A stretch of 64,000 nucleotides of DNA from an uncultured Clostridia bacterium (GTDB lineage Bacteria; Bacillota; Clostridia; Lachnospirales; CAG-274): contig CANQVZ010000002.1 in the NCBI GenBank assembly GCA_947627425.1, positions 45,078 to 109,077 on the forward strand. Reading direction: 5' to 3'. Made by a program: the position numbers and the translations under genes. The notes beneath the pieces were generated by a model, which saw only the letters and a list, made by a program, of their open reading frames with translations, made no database searches and was not told the DNA's origin. Shown one piece after another: positions 15,758-24,700 of the stretch (positions are counted from its first letter, which is position 1; each line of letters starts with the position of its first letter).

Positions 15758-18166
15758 TTATTTTGCAACTATATTGCATATCCTTCCGGGGACATAAATT
15801 TCTTTTATTACGGTTCCCGTAAGCTTATTGCCAAGTGCTTCCTTTGCCGCTGCAAGCACTGTGTCCTTGTCGGCATCGGCAGCAACCGTAATGTTGGCTT
15901 TTACTCTGCCGTTTAACTGAACGGCAATGTTTACAGTGTCCTCTTTGAGCTTTGACTCATCATAGCTCGGCCATACGGAACGGAATACCGATTCCTTGTG
16001 TCCGAGTATTTCCCATATCTCCTCTGCAATGTGCGGAGCGAAGGGCGAAAGGAGAACAGTAAGGCTTTCAAGCGAAGCCATATCCACGCCGCCTGCCTCT
16101 TTGGCAACGGCTATGAGCTTATTTGTAAACTCCATAAAGCCCGAAACAACCGTGTTAAGCGTAAGAGCTTCAAGTCTGTTTGTTATCTCATATATCATCT
16201 TGTGCCTTGCTCTTTCAAGCTCAGGCGTAGTGTCAATGATCTTGTCCTTGTATTCGTCAACAAATTTCCAGAGCTTATTGAGATATCTGTATACGCCGTC
16301 TATACCGTTGTCATCCCATTCGGAGTCAAGCTCGGGAGGTCCTATGAATAGCTCATACATTCTCAGAGAATCGCAGCCGTAAGAATCAACCATTTCATCG
16401 GGCGAAACCACATTGCCCTTGTTCTTGCTCATCTTGGCGCCGTCTTTTGTTATCATACCCTGATTGAAAAGCTTTTTGAACGGCTCATCAAAATCCACAA
16501 CACCTATGTCATATAAGAACTTGGTGTAAAATCTTGCATAGAGAAGATGCAAAACAGCGTGCTCTATACCGCCGACATACATATCAACGGGCATCCATTC
16601 CTTAAGAGCCTCTTTGCTTGCAAGCTCCTTGTCATTATGGTTGTCACAGTATCTAAGAAAATACCATGAGGAGCCTGCCCACTGGGGCATGGTATTGGTT
16701 TCTCTCTTTGCGGGACCTCCGCAGCAGGGACACTTTACATTTACCCACTCGTCAATTGCCGCAAGCGGAGATTCGCCCGTGTCGGTTGGCTTATAGCTTT
16801 CTACATTGGGAAGTATAACGGGCAGCTCCTCCTCGGGTACGGGAACGATACCGCACTTCTCGCAGTGGATAAGCGGAATAGGCTCGCCCCAGTATCTCTG
16901 CCTTGAGAATACCCAGTCACGGAGCTTATAGTTTATAGTCTTTTTACCGAAGCCCTTTTCCTCCATATAGTCGGGAACCTTTGCCTTTGCCTCCTCGGAG
17001 GGCATACCGTTGAATTCGCCCGAATTGATCATTATACCGGGCTCTGTATACGCCTCCTTTAGGTCATTATCTTCCTTGCCGTCCTTGCTTATTACCTGTA
17101 TTATAGGCAGGTCAAACTTCTTTGCAAACTCAAAGTCTCTGTCATCATGTGCGGGAACACACATTATAGCACCCGTACCATAGTCGGCAAGAACATAGTC
17201 CGATACCCATATGGGCGTCTTTGCTCCGTTTAGGGGATTGATACCGTAAGCGCCCGTAAATACGCCCGTTTTTTCCTTGTCGGTCATTCTGGACACATTT
17301 GACTTTGTGCTGGCGTCAAAAACATATTTATCTATAGCGTCCTTATATTCGGGCGTTGTTATTTCCTTTACAATGCTGTGCTCCGGAGCAAGCACCATGA
17401 ATGTGGCGCCGTAGAGAGTATCCGGTCTTGTGGTATATACCTTTATTGCCTTGTCCGTGCCGTCAACGGGGAAGTCTATCTCTGCGCCGTAGCTCTTGCC
17501 TATCCAGTCTGACTGCATTTTCTTTACCTTTGCAGGCCAGTCGAGCTTGTCAAGGTCGTTGAGCAGTCTCTCTGCATAGTGAGTTATCTTTAACATCCAC
17601 TGTCTGAGGTTTTTCTTTGTAACCTGAGAGCCGCAGCGCTCGCATACGCCGTTGGTGGCTTCTTCGTTTGCAAGTACACACTTACAGTTGGGGCACCAGT
17701 TAAGGGGCATTTCCTTCTCATAAGCAAGTCCGTTTTTGAACATCTGCACAAATATCCACTGTGTCCACTTGTAATATGCGGGGTCTGTAGTGTTTATCTC
17801 TCTGTCCCAGTCATATATAGCGGCAATGTCGTTCACCTGTCTTTTGAAGTTTGCAATACTCTCCTGTGTTGCGACCGATGGATGAGTTCCCGTCTTTATA
17901 GCATAGTTCTCGGCAGGCAGACCAAAGGCATCCCAGCCCATGGGATGAAGTATCTCATAACCCTGAAGTATTTTGTATCTGCTCACAACATCGGAGAGAA
18001 CATAGCCTCTCCAGTGACCTACATGAAGTCCGTTGCCCGAGGGATACGGGAACATATCGAGGCAGTAATATTTTGGCTTATCGGTATGAGTAGGATTAAC
18101 GGGATCCTTTTCCCATCTTTCGCGCCATTTCTTTTCAATTTCCTTGTAATTGTATTTTGTGCTCAT
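15758..18166 (-). CDS. leuS: Leucyl-tRNA synthetase
   Basis: Charges tRNA-Leu with leucine. 802 aa, bacterial type: the HIGH motif reads HVGH in YPSGNGLHVGHWRGYV near residue 45; a zinc module has CPNC and CERC pairs (about 157-180); the CP1 editing domain contains TTRPDTLYGATF and CVPAHDDRD; the KMSKS motif reads AKMSKNKGN; an anticodon-binding domain and C-terminal domain follow. ATG 18166 has TGGAGG upstream. The promoter gives a leader of only about 30 nt, so there is no room for a T-box element, which often controls such genes in Firmicutes. Confidence 0.97.
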   Translation of the reverse strand: MSTKYNYKEIEKKWRERWEKDPVNPTHTDKPKYYCLDMFPYPSGNGLHVGHWRGYVLSDVVSRYKILQGYEILHPMGWDAFGLPAENYAIKTGTHPSVATQESIANFKRQVNDIAAIYDWDREINTTDPAYYKWTQWIFVQMFKNGLAYEKEMPLNWCPNCKCVLANEEATNGVCERCGSQVTKKNLRQWMLKITHYAERLLNDLDKLDWPAKVKKMQSDWIGKSYGAEIDFPVDGTDKAIKVYTTRPDTLYGATFMVLAPEHSIVKEITTPEYKDAIDKYVFDASTKSNVSRMTDKEKTGVFTGAYGINPLNGAKTPIWVSDYVLADYGTGAIMCVPAHDDRDFEFAKKFDLPIIQVISKDGKEDNDLKEAYTEPGIMINSGEFNGMPSEEAKAKVPDYMEEKGFGKKTINYKLRDWVFSRQRYWGEPIPLIHCEKCGIVPVPEEELPVILPNVESYKPTDTGESPLAAIDEWVNVKCPCCGGPAKRETNTMPQWAGSSWYFLRYCDNHNDKELASKEALKEWMPVDMYVGGIEHAVLHLLYARFYTKFLYDIGVVDFDEPFKKLFNQGMITKDGAKMSKNKGNVVSPDEMVDSYGCDSLRMYELFIGPPELDSEWDDNGIDGVYRYLNKLWKFVDEYKDKIIDTTPELERARHKMIYEITNRLEALTLNTVVSGFMEFTNKLIAVAKEAGGVDMASLESLTVLLSPFAPHIAEEIWEILGHKESVFRSVWPSYDESKLKEDTVNIAVQLNGRVKANITVAADADKDTVLAAAKEALGNKLTGTVIKEIYVPGRICNIVAK

Positions 18167-18199
18167 TTAATATTTCCTCCATAGTAATATTAATTTTAT

Positions 18200-18228
18200 A
18201 TTATACACCCTAAAGGAATAAATTTCAA
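18200..18228 (-). promoter_or_regulatory. Predicted promoter of leuS
   Basis: On the minus strand: TTGAAA (18228-18223), 17-bp spacer, TATAAT (18205-18200). A near-consensus vegetative promoter. Confidence 0.8.
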
Positions 18229-18254
18229 GTATATATTATATCGGTATATTTCTT

Positions 18255-18899
18255 TTATTCAACAAATTTTCTGAAAACATTGATAGTATTTTCTTTTGTT
18301 TCCTCCGGCATGGGCACAAAGGATATATAACACTCTCTGCCCTCATAAAGCCCGTATTTCTTTAGCATTTTGGAATCCTTTATATTAAGCGCCATAGGCA
18401 TGACCTTGCCGGAATAGGGGTCTGTGGCGTAGAGCACAAGTCCTTTTGCGTCATATTGTGCTATTTCCTCCGCTGAAAGATAGTCGCTCAGCGGCGCTAC
18501 ATAGGTAGACTCTATAAATGTATTTGTGTCCTCCTCTGTGCCGAAAAGCAGATTGAACTGCGAGGCAAATATATAGGTGTTGAATTTTTCATTTAACTGC
18601 GCCTCGACCATAACGTCGGTGCCGTCCGCATAGAAGCTCTGCACATCTACCGTATATTCGTCCGTGTTAAGATCAAACATTGTGTTAAGCTCATTTGTCA
18701 TTGTCTCTATATCTGCCATTGAAATGAACTGGTCATACATGGCAAGTCCGCAGTATGTCTGCGGATGAGGCTTTATAAATATGGTGTATATAAGAGATAT
18801 ACCGGCTATAACACAGAATGTTATCATAAATATCCTCAGCCTGTAATATTCCCATATATGCTCTATCTTTCCTCTTGTGTCAAGCTCCTTGAATGTCAT
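18255..18899 (-). CDS. Conserved hypothetical single-pass membrane protein
   Basis: 214 aa, not recognised as a named family. The N-terminal 25 residues are charged and cytoplasmic, followed by one membrane segment (RIFMITFCVIAGISLIYTIF) and about 165 soluble residues with alternating polar and aromatic positions, no catalytic motif and no cysteine pairs. It starts two bases after the end of the upstream DUF6062-type gene and is therefore in its operon. The extracytoplasmic part may be a small sensor or partner domain; nothing in the sequence decides this. Confidence 0.7.
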   Translation of the reverse strand: MTFKELDTRGKIEHIWEYYRLRIFMITFCVIAGISLIYTIFIKPHPQTYCGLAMYDQFISMADIETMTNELNTMFDLNTDEYTVDVQSFYADGTDVMVEAQLNEKFNTYIFASQFNLLFGTEEDTNTFIESTYVAPLSDYLSAEEIAQYDAKGLVLYATDPYSGKVMPMALNIKDSKMLKKYGLYEGRECYISFVPMPEETKENTINVFRKFVE

Positions 18900-18901
18900 T
18901 T

Positions 18902-19630
18902 TCAGTCCTCAACTTTCTGCGATGATATTTTGAGTATGGCACGGGGCAGGGCGTCCTTTGCCGTTCCCCAGTCCACATCCTTGTATTTGTGGTCAAATTT
19001 GTTTGTAAAGTGTTCTACCTCTTTTTCAAGTCTTCTCATGTTTTCAAGCTGCAAGGGCACCACTATATCTATAAATTCCTCATAGGCGGATGCGTTAAGC
19101 TTCTTCTGCGCCGTCTCAAGAAGCATCTTGAAATGCTCAAGACAGAAGCCTTTTGAATTTTTAACCTTCTCCTTAAGCTCGTTGTCCTTCTTCCACATAA
19201 AGAAAAATGTATCAAAATATCTGTCAAAATCGGAGCTTATCTTGTTGCAGACATAGCAGGAGTCAAGCACTCCGTCTATATAGGGCGATACCTTGTCCTC
19301 ACCCTTGGAGCCCTTTGAAAAAAGTCCCTTCTTTCCTTCGCCCTTAAGCTCAGGACAGAGCTTTTCCAGATCAGCACAGAGCTTCTGTATATGCGTATGA
19401 AGCATAAGCGCAACACCGAGCCTGTTCTGCTCCTTATACATCATATCATAGTGCTTTTTGCAAAAGCCAAGCCTGTTCGTTTCCATACGGATATCGTCCT
19501 CCATGTAAGATGCCCCCAGCATATAGTCCACGGCATCCTTTTCAAGCTTATGGTACATATTGCAGAAGGGGCACTCTCCGCCCTCCTCAAAGCCTTCGTT
19601 TACGGGTATAGTATAAATTTGTTCTTTCAT
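18902..19630 (-). CDS. DUF6062-like cysteine-rich protein
   Basis: 242 aa soluble protein of unknown function resembling the DUF6062 family. Cys/His pairs repeat through it: CPFCNMYHKLE near residue 20, GFCKKH near 57, CYVCNKI near 131 and GFCLEH near 167. This CxxC...CxxH arrangement occurs twice, suggesting two metal-binding halves from an internal duplication. No signal peptide is seen. It is the first gene of a two-gene operon with the membrane protein at 18255, divergent from the DNA glycosylase gene. Family name is from memory of the motif pattern; the metal site is inferred. Confidence 0.7.
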   Translation of the reverse strand: MKEQIYTIPVNEGFEEGGECPFCNMYHKLEKDAVDYMLGASYMEDDIRMETNRLGFCKKHYDMMYKEQNRLGVALMLHTHIQKLCADLEKLCPELKGEGKKGLFSKGSKGEDKVSPYIDGVLDSCYVCNKISSDFDRYFDTFFFMWKKDNELKEKVKNSKGFCLEHFKMLLETAQKKLNASAYEEFIDIVVPLQLENMRRLEKEVEHFTNKFDHKYKDVDWGTAKDALPRAILKISSQKVED

Positions 19631-19698
19631 GTAATTATCACCTCTTTGTGTAATTATATCATAAAATCAAATATTATAAAAGAGTTTAATTAACCTTA

Positions 19699-19727
19699 TT
19701 GCAAAAAAAGCCGAAATTTGATATATT
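19699..19727 (+). promoter_or_regulatory. Predicted promoter of the glycosylase-rhomboid-UDG operon
   Basis: TTGCAA (19699-19704), 17-bp spacer, TATATT (19722-19727), 30 bases before ATG 19757. Confidence 0.6.
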
Positions 19728-19756
19728 TATTATTGATATGATACGGAGGAAAAAAT

Positions 19757-20635
19757 ATGAGATATACGGAAACAGAAGGAAAAATAATACTCAGCGGGCT
19801 TGATAGCTTCGATATTTCACAGATATTGGAGTGCGGGCAATGTTTCCGCTTTGAAAGACTCGGTGAAAAGGAGTACAAAATAATAGCTGTGGAGCGGGCG
19901 CTTTATATAAAGCAGAACGCGGACGCAGCGGAGCTTTATCCCTGTTCGCTCTCGGACTATGAAAATATATGGCGAAATTATTTCGATATGGACACCGACT
20001 ACGAAGAAATAAAAAATAAGGTGTCGGTCAACGATGAAATAATGCAAAAGGCTGTGGAATACGGAGGCGGTATAAGACTTTTAAATCAAGAACCGTATGA
20101 ATGTCTTATAAGCTTTATTATTTCACAGAATAACAACATACCCAGAATAAAGGGAATAATAAGCCGTATGTCCGAGAAATACGGCACGGCATCGGACGGA
20201 GAATTTTTATTTCCCACTCTTGAACAGCTTGCCGATGTAAGCGAAGCAGAGCTTTTTGAGCTTAGAATGGGTTTCAGAGCAAGATACATAAGGGATTGCC
20301 TAGATAAGCTTATATCGGGGAATGTAACGTTTGAAAGTGCAAGCGAACTCTCTACGGATGAGCTTTTGTCAATGCTTTTGCAAATAAAAGGCGTAGGTCA
20401 AAAGGTGGCAGACTGCGTTATGCTTTTTTCATTGGGCAGACGCGAGGTTTTTCCTACCGATGTATGGGTGAAGCGCGTCATGGAAACTCTTTATTTCGGA
20501 GGAGAGGAGACCGATATAAAGACGATTCATGCCTTTGCAAGGGATAAATGGGGCGAGCTTGCGGGCTATGCCCAGCAATATCTCTTTTATTATGCCAGGA
20601 GTCTGAAAATAGGAACAGAAAGGAAAGATAAATAA
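19757..20635 (+). CDS. ogg: 8-oxoguanine DNA glycosylase (Ogg1-type, HhH-GPD)
   Basis: Removes 8-oxoguanine from DNA and probably nicks by beta-elimination. 292 aa. The N-terminal OGG_N-like domain (1-110) includes ECGQCFRFER; the HhH-GPD domain has LLQIKGVGQKVADCVMLF, with catalytic Lys in GQKVADC, and the catalytic Asp in FPTDVWVKRV. This arrangement follows human OGG1 rather than MutM. ATG 19757 has CGGAGG upstream. It heads a dense forward run; its stop overlaps the next start by one base. Confidence 0.9.
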   Translation: MRYTETEGKIILSGLDSFDISQILECGQCFRFERLGEKEYKIIAVERALYIKQNADAAELYPCSLSDYENIWRNYFDMDTDYEEIKNKVSVNDEIMQKAVEYGGGIRLLNQEPYECLISFIISQNNNIPRIKGIISRMSEKYGTASDGEFLFPTLEQLADVSEAELFELRMGFRARYIRDCLDKLISGNVTFESASELSTDELLSMLLQIKGVGQKVADCVMLFSLGRREVFPTDVWVKRVMETLYFGGEETDIKTIHAFARDKWGELAGYAQQYLFYYARSLKIGTERKDK

Positions 20636-21336
20636 TGCTTGGAACTGTAGTTAATGTTATAGCTATAATAATATGCGCCTTGATAGGACTTGTTATAAAG
20701 GGAAGATTCAACGAAAGGATGCAGGAGATAACAACGCAGGCAACGGGGCTTGCGGTGCTATTTGTGGGCGCTTCGGGAGTGTTCAGCCGTATGATAAACG
20801 AGCCCTGCGATCCCGTGCTCTTTGTCATAAGTCTTGTTATAGGCGGACTTATAGGCACTATCATAGACATAGAGGGCAAAATGAAAATGGCAGGCGACTT
20901 CATAGAGAGCAAATGCAAGGGCGGAGAGGGCTCCGTTTCAAGGTCGTTTGTAGCCGCAAGTATACTCTACTGTACGGGCACAATGGCAATACTTGGCTCT
21001 ATAAACAGCGGTATATATCACGACTATGCCATACTTTTCACAAAGAGCGTGCTTGACGGCGTATACGCTATAATTTTTGCATCCACAATGGGCTTCGGTG
21101 TTATGTTTGCGGCTGTTTCCGTACTCATATATCAGGGAGCAATTACTCTTGCGGCAGGCTTTGTGGAGCCTTATCTCACGGGCGATATAATGCGCGAAAT
21201 ATCGGTTGTGGGCGGCATACTTATAACCGGACTTGGTATAGATATGCTGGGTATAAAAAAACTAAAGGTCGCAAACCTTCTGCCCGCCGTCATTGTGCCC
21301 GTGATATATTATGCCGTTGTATATATAATTAAATAA
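20635..21336 (+). CDS. DUF554 family membrane protein
   Basis: 233 aa, about seven hydrophobic helices, Gly-rich (GLAVLFVGASGVFSRMI, VISLVIGGLIGTIIDIEG, GGILITGLGIDMLGIKKLKV). These match the DUF554 (YdfK/YqgA-like) family, whose substrate is unknown but which looks like a small transporter or channel. It overlaps the stop of the glycosylase gene by one base (TAATG), so it is translated by coupling. No link to DNA repair is evident beyond position. Confidence 0.85.
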   Translation: MLGTVVNVIAIIICALIGLVIKGRFNERMQEITTQATGLAVLFVGASGVFSRMINEPCDPVLFVISLVIGGLIGTIIDIEGKMKMAGDFIESKCKGGEGSVSRSFVAASILYCTGTMAILGSINSGIYHDYAILFTKSVLDGVYAIIFASTMGFGVMFAAVSVLIYQGAITLAAGFVEPYLTGDIMREISVVGGILITGLGIDMLGIKKLKVANLLPAVIVPVIYYAVVYIIK

Positions 21337-21390
21337 CATAAGTAATAATTGAGCCTCGGAGGTTAATATAATATATCGAGGTGATATAAA

Positions 21391-21660
21391 ATGAGTAATG
21401 TGATATCAACACAGCTTTTCAGCTGGGCATTTTACGGCGTTGTGCTGTTTTTGCTCTGTCTTGCCTTCGTGAACAGATTTCGGAGGCTTGCGGGCTTTTT
21501 TATGCATGGTATAATGGGTTCGTCATTTATACTTATTATCAACTGCCTTATGTGCCAATTGGATATATGTCTGGGTATCAATTTTTTTACGGTGAGCTTA
21601 TCCGCGCTGCTTGGGCTGCCCGGTATAGGACTTATGTATCTTATGCTTTACATATTATAA
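21391..21660 (+). CDS. BofA-like pro-sigma-K processing inhibitor
   Basis: 89 aa, two to three membrane helices, ending GLPGIGLMYLMLYIL, which is the conserved C-terminal signature of BofA. In Bacillus, BofA sits in the outer forespore membrane and inhibits the SpoIVFB protease until the sigma-K checkpoint is passed. In clostridia homologues exist with less certain roles. Its presence suggests the host can sporulate or descends from spore formers. GAGGTG lies upstream of ATG 21391. It lies between DUF554 and rhomboid genes. Confidence 0.8.
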   Translation: MSNVISTQLFSWAFYGVVLFLLCLAFVNRFRRLAGFFMHGIMGSSFILIINCLMCQLDICLGINFFTVSLSALLGLPGIGLMYLMLYIL

Positions 21661-21678
21661 AAATAAGGAGTACAACAG

Positions 21679-22755
21679 ATGGCATTCATAAAAAACCTTA
21701 CCGAAAAATTACTTGAACACGAATACCGCATAATACCGAACTTTTACAACAGCAAAAGCATAGGCGATGATACGGAATATATAGGCTTTTTAAAGCAGTC
21801 GGGAGCTATGCTCTACGGAGTTGTGCTCATAAATGCCGACAAAAAATATGACTGTATTGGCTTCTGCAAGGATGCCGTAAACAATTATTTTGCCAGGCTA
21901 AAAAAGGCTATAGTAGTCGTGCTCTTTGTAAGTGATGATCCGAACGAGGAGCTTTTGGATTTTGCCGAACAGGATATAGAGGACTACACGGAGGATATCA
22001 TAAATATAATATGGATAGCGGACACCGGTCAAAAGAAGCTTATAGTAAGGGGCAGTCAGCCCAATAAAATACTTGATTTGGACAAGCTTATAAATTCATC
22101 CTTTGGCAGTGAAGGATATACGGCGGCACAGGATATATCCACGCTATATGCCAAGACCTCCGACAAGAGAAAAGCCGAGATCAAAAGCGGCAATATTTAT
22201 CTTACCTATGCGCTCATACTTATAAACGGCTTTATCCTCGCCATTGATATGCTGTGTAAAAATCTGTATGGCTTCAGCCTTTCCGACGGCGGAGCGCTCA
22301 GCAGAGAGCTTGTTTTGTCCGGCGAATGGTACAGAATTATAACCCATTTCTTTTTGCATGGCGGATTGATGCATTTTCTGACAAATGCTCTCTCGCTCTA
22401 TATTTTCGGAGGAAGGACAGAGAGATATTTCGGTAAGCTTAAAATGCTTATAATTTACTTCCTTTCGGGTCTGGGCTCGGGCTTGCTGACTGTACTTTGC
22501 ACGACCTCTGCAGCTGTAGGCGCATCGGGGGCTATATTCGGACTTATGGCATCGGTGCTCGTATATACAAGGCTAAAAAAGCGTTCTGCCGACGGAATTG
22601 ACACATATTTATTGATAATATTTGCTATAATCGGCATATTAAGCGGTTTTATGATGCCCGATGTGGACAATTGGGGACACATAGGCGGATTTATAACGGG
22701 TATGTTCACGGCGTTTGTCATTATGAAAGGAGAAAACAATGGAAAAGTTCAATAG
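21679..22755 (+). CDS. Rhomboid-family intramembrane serine protease
   Basis: 358 aa. The N-terminal 175 residues are soluble and unrelated to the catalytic fold; they may be a cytoplasmic regulatory domain. The rhomboid core follows: HFFLHGGLMHFLTNALSLYIFG (loop and helix 2 region), catalytic Ser in GASGAIFGLMAS, and catalytic His in GHIGGFITGM. The dyad is complete, so the enzyme should be active in cleaving membrane-spanning substrates. RBS AAGGAG before ATG 21679. The 3' end overlaps the next gene by 17 bases. Confidence 0.92.
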   Translation: MAFIKNLTEKLLEHEYRIIPNFYNSKSIGDDTEYIGFLKQSGAMLYGVVLINADKKYDCIGFCKDAVNNYFARLKKAIVVVLFVSDDPNEELLDFAEQDIEDYTEDIINIIWIADTGQKKLIVRGSQPNKILDLDKLINSSFGSEGYTAAQDISTLYAKTSDKRKAEIKSGNIYLTYALILINGFILAIDMLCKNLYGFSLSDGGALSRELVLSGEWYRIITHFFLHGGLMHFLTNALSLYIFGGRTERYFGKLKMLIIYFLSGLGSGLLTVLCTTSAAVGASGAIFGLMASVLVYTRLKKRSADGIDTYLLIIFAIIGILSGFMMPDVDNWGHIGGFITGMFTAFVIMKGENNGKVQ

Positions 22756-23296
22756 AGCAATGGAGGAAGAAAGCAGGAAGAAATTCGGCGACCGCAGAGT
22801 GGTTTTCGGCGACGGCAAAATAAATGCGGAAATTATGCTCATAGGCGAGGCGCCCGGGGGCGAGGAGGAAAAACAGGGAAGACCCTTCGTAGGCAAGGCG
22901 GGAAAAAATCTGGATGAATTTTTATATATAGTGGGGCTTGAAAGAGAGGATATATATATATCGAATGTAGTCAAGCTTCGTCCCTTCAAGCTAAGCCCAA
23001 AGACAAATAAACCCGTAAACAGACCTCCCGACAGAGAGGAGCTTGATTTTTTTGTGCCTTATCTTCACAGGGAAATAGAGCTTGTAAAGCCCAAGCTAAT
23101 AGTAACTCTCGGCAATTTCGCTCTGAAATATGTGCTCATGGACAAGTCCGTCGTTATAGGCGACTGTCACGGACAGCTCATAGAAAAGGACGGCAAAAGG
23201 ATATTCCCATTGTATCATCCCGCGTCCGTCATATACGACAGGGCAAAGGGACCCGTATATCTGGAGGACCTGCACAAGCTTAAGGAAATATTATGA
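22739..23296 (+). CDS. Uracil-DNA glycosylase family protein lacking the Fe-S cysteines
   Basis: 185 aa of the family 4/5 uracil-DNA glycosylase superfamily: IGEAPGGEEEKQGRPFVGKAG carries the catalytic motif A and water-binding loop, NVVKLRPF follows, and the C-terminal LYHPASVIYD matches HPSxxL/R-type motif B. Family 4 enzymes have four cysteines binding a [4Fe-4S] cluster (one in NVxKCRPP); here that Cys is Leu and the N-terminal CxxC is missing. Only one Cys remains (GDCHGQ). It may be a cluster-free variant with altered substrate use. ATG 22739 lies inside the rhomboid gene with AAGGAG upstream. Confidence 0.82.
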   Translation: MEKFNRAMEEESRKKFGDRRVVFGDGKINAEIMLIGEAPGGEEEKQGRPFVGKAGKNLDEFLYIVGLEREDIYISNVVKLRPFKLSPKTNKPVNRPPDREELDFFVPYLHREIELVKPKLIVTLGNFALKYVLMDKSVVIGDCHGQLIEKDGKRIFPLYHPASVIYDRAKGPVYLEDLHKLKEIL

Positions 23297-23649
23297 AAAG
23301 AAAGCATTACATATTTATTCTGGCAGCGCTTATCATAGGCGCTGTTATACTAAAATTTACAATAGAATTATGGCAGCCGCTCGTGCCTCAATGCGTCATA
23401 TATAAAAACACGGGCTTATATTGTCCCGGCTGCGGCGGCACAAGGGCAATAATAAGCCTTTTGAACGGACACATAATAAAGGCTTTGATATACAATCCCG
23501 GAGCCGTTGTGCTGGTCATAGTCATATTACTTGCGCTCATAGGCAAGATAACGGACAAAAAAATACTGCCCGAGAAACTATCTTTCTGGGCAGTTGTACT
23601 TGCTGTAATATTTATATATTATATTTTAAGGAATTTTACATTGTTTTAG
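23293..23649 (+). CDS. DUF2752 domain membrane protein
   Basis: 118 aa with three hydrophobic segments and the DUF2752 signature CPGCGGTRA in a loop after the first helix (YKNTGLYCPGCGGTRAIISL). Function of the family is unknown; the invariant CPxCG suggests a metal or redox site at the membrane surface. The start overlaps the stop of the glycosylase gene (ATGA), so it is coupled. Its 3' end overlaps the convergent DUF4190-like gene by 14 bases, leaving no room for a terminator hairpin between them. Confidence 0.88.
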   Translation: MKRKHYIFILAALIIGAVILKFTIELWQPLVPQCVIYKNTGLYCPGCGGTRAIISLLNGHIIKALIYNPGAVVLVIVILLALIGKITDKKILPEKLSFWAVVLAVIFIYYILRNFTLF

Positions 23650-24073
23650 GCTGTATTGCGGCAGGCATATTGAATATGGCGCCGAGACTTCCGAATATTA
23701 TCATAAAAGCTCCGTAGAGCAGGAATATTGCAAGACCTATACAGCATAACACAATTCCCACAGCCGCTGCGGTTTTGTTGGCGGAATTGTTTTTAAGCGC
23801 GAATATACCCACTATAAGGCCTATTATGGATGAGATTCCCGCAGGCACAACGGTACAGCAGCATATGACCGAGAAAATGCCCAAGCCAAGACATACTATG
23901 CTTAAAAGGGAGCTTTCGGCATATACCGTGTTGTCGGCATTTTGCGCGTTGTTTTGCTGTGAATAAGAACTGCGCTGTTCCGTGCTTGGGGTATTGCTTT
24001 CATTTATATTGCGTGTATTTTCGGGTATGCTGTCGACAACCTCGTCGTTCTTGTTATTATATTCGTCTGCCAT
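23636..24073 (-). CDS. DUF4190-like membrane protein
   Basis: 145 aa. The first 50 residues are polar and rich in Asn, Gln and Ser (SSYSQQNNAQNADN), followed by two membrane helices (SLLSIVCLGLGIFSVICCC and AAAVGIVLCCIGLAIFLLYG) separated by the short ALKNNSANKTAA loop, which is typical of DUF4190 proteins. Function unknown; such proteins often carry zinc-ribbon or disordered heads. ATG 24073 is chosen for AAGGAGGTG upstream. The gene converges on DUF2752 with overlapping 3' ends. Confidence 0.8.
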   Translation of the reverse strand: MADEYNNKNDEVVDSIPENTRNINESNTPSTEQRSSYSQQNNAQNADNTVYAESSLLSIVCLGLGIFSVICCCTVVPAGISSIIGLIVGIFALKNNSANKTAAAVGIVLCCIGLAIFLLYGAFMIIFGSLGAIFNMPAAIQPKTM

Positions 24074-24159
24074 GCCATACACCTCCTTATTAAATAATAT
24101 CACATTTACGGACATAATTCAATAAGCTGATTGCAAAAAATATCAATGAGGTAAAAAAT

Positions 24160-24627
24160 ATGAAAATGACAACACTTTGTTACATTGAAAAAGACAACAA
24201 ATATCTTATGCTGCACCGCATATCAAAGGAAAACGATATAAACAAAGACAAATGGATAGGTGTAGGAGGGCATTTTGAGGACAGAGAAAGTCCCGAGGAC
24301 TGTCTCATAAGAGAGGTAAGGGAGGAAACCGGTCTTACGCTTAAAAGCTACAGCTTCAGAGGCATAGTCACTTTTATGACCGACACATATGAAACGGAAT
24401 ATATGTGTCTTTACACTGCCGATAAGTGGACAGGCACATTGAAGGAATGTGACGAGGGTATGCTGGAATGGATAGACAGAAAAGATGTCCTCAAGCTGGA
24501 GCTGTGGGATGGAGATAAAATTTTCTTAAGACTTCTGGATGAAGACCGACCGTTCTTTTCATTGAAGCTGAGCTATGTGGGAGAAAATTTGGTCAATGCC
24601 GTGCTTGACGGCAAAGTTTTGATTTAA
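24160..24627 (+). CDS. NUDIX hydrolase (8-oxo-dGTPase/MutT-like)
   Basis: 155 aa. The Nudix box is intact: GGHFEDRESPEDCLIREVRE then ETGL, fitting Gx5Ex7REUxEExGU. The N-terminus TTLCYIEKDNKYLMLHR and the WGEWIDRKDVL-like TAIL (MLEWIDRKDVLKLELWDGD) resemble the Firmicutes MutT/YtkD-type enzymes that clear oxidised nucleotides. Nucleotide specificity cannot be read from the sequence. Together with the Ogg-type glycosylase 4 kb upstream it suggests a guanine-oxidation defence, but the genes are not co-transcribed. Weak RBS (GAGG) before ATG 24160. Confidence 0.9.
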   Translation: MKMTTLCYIEKDNKYLMLHRISKENDINKDKWIGVGGHFEDRESPEDCLIREVREETGLTLKSYSFRGIVTFMTDTYETEYMCLYTADKWTGTLKECDEGMLEWIDRKDVLKLELWDGDKIFLRLLDEDRPFFSLKLSYVGENLVNAVLDGKVLI

Positions 24628-24632
24628 TTTTA

Positions 24633-24661
24633 TTGCAGATAATAATATTTTGTTATATAAT
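24633..24661 (+). promoter_or_regulatory. Predicted promoter of the SPFH-Tim44 pair
   Basis: TTGCAG (24633-24638), 17-bp spacer, TATAAT (24656-24661), followed by an AAGGAGG ribosome site before ATG 24701. Confidence 0.7.
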
Positions 24662-24700
24662 GTAAATAAATAATAAATTATGACTAAGGAGGTAACTATT

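Noticed and set aside
18167..18230. T-box before leuS
   Set aside because: The promoter-to-start distance is only about 30 nt and no T-box consensus is present.
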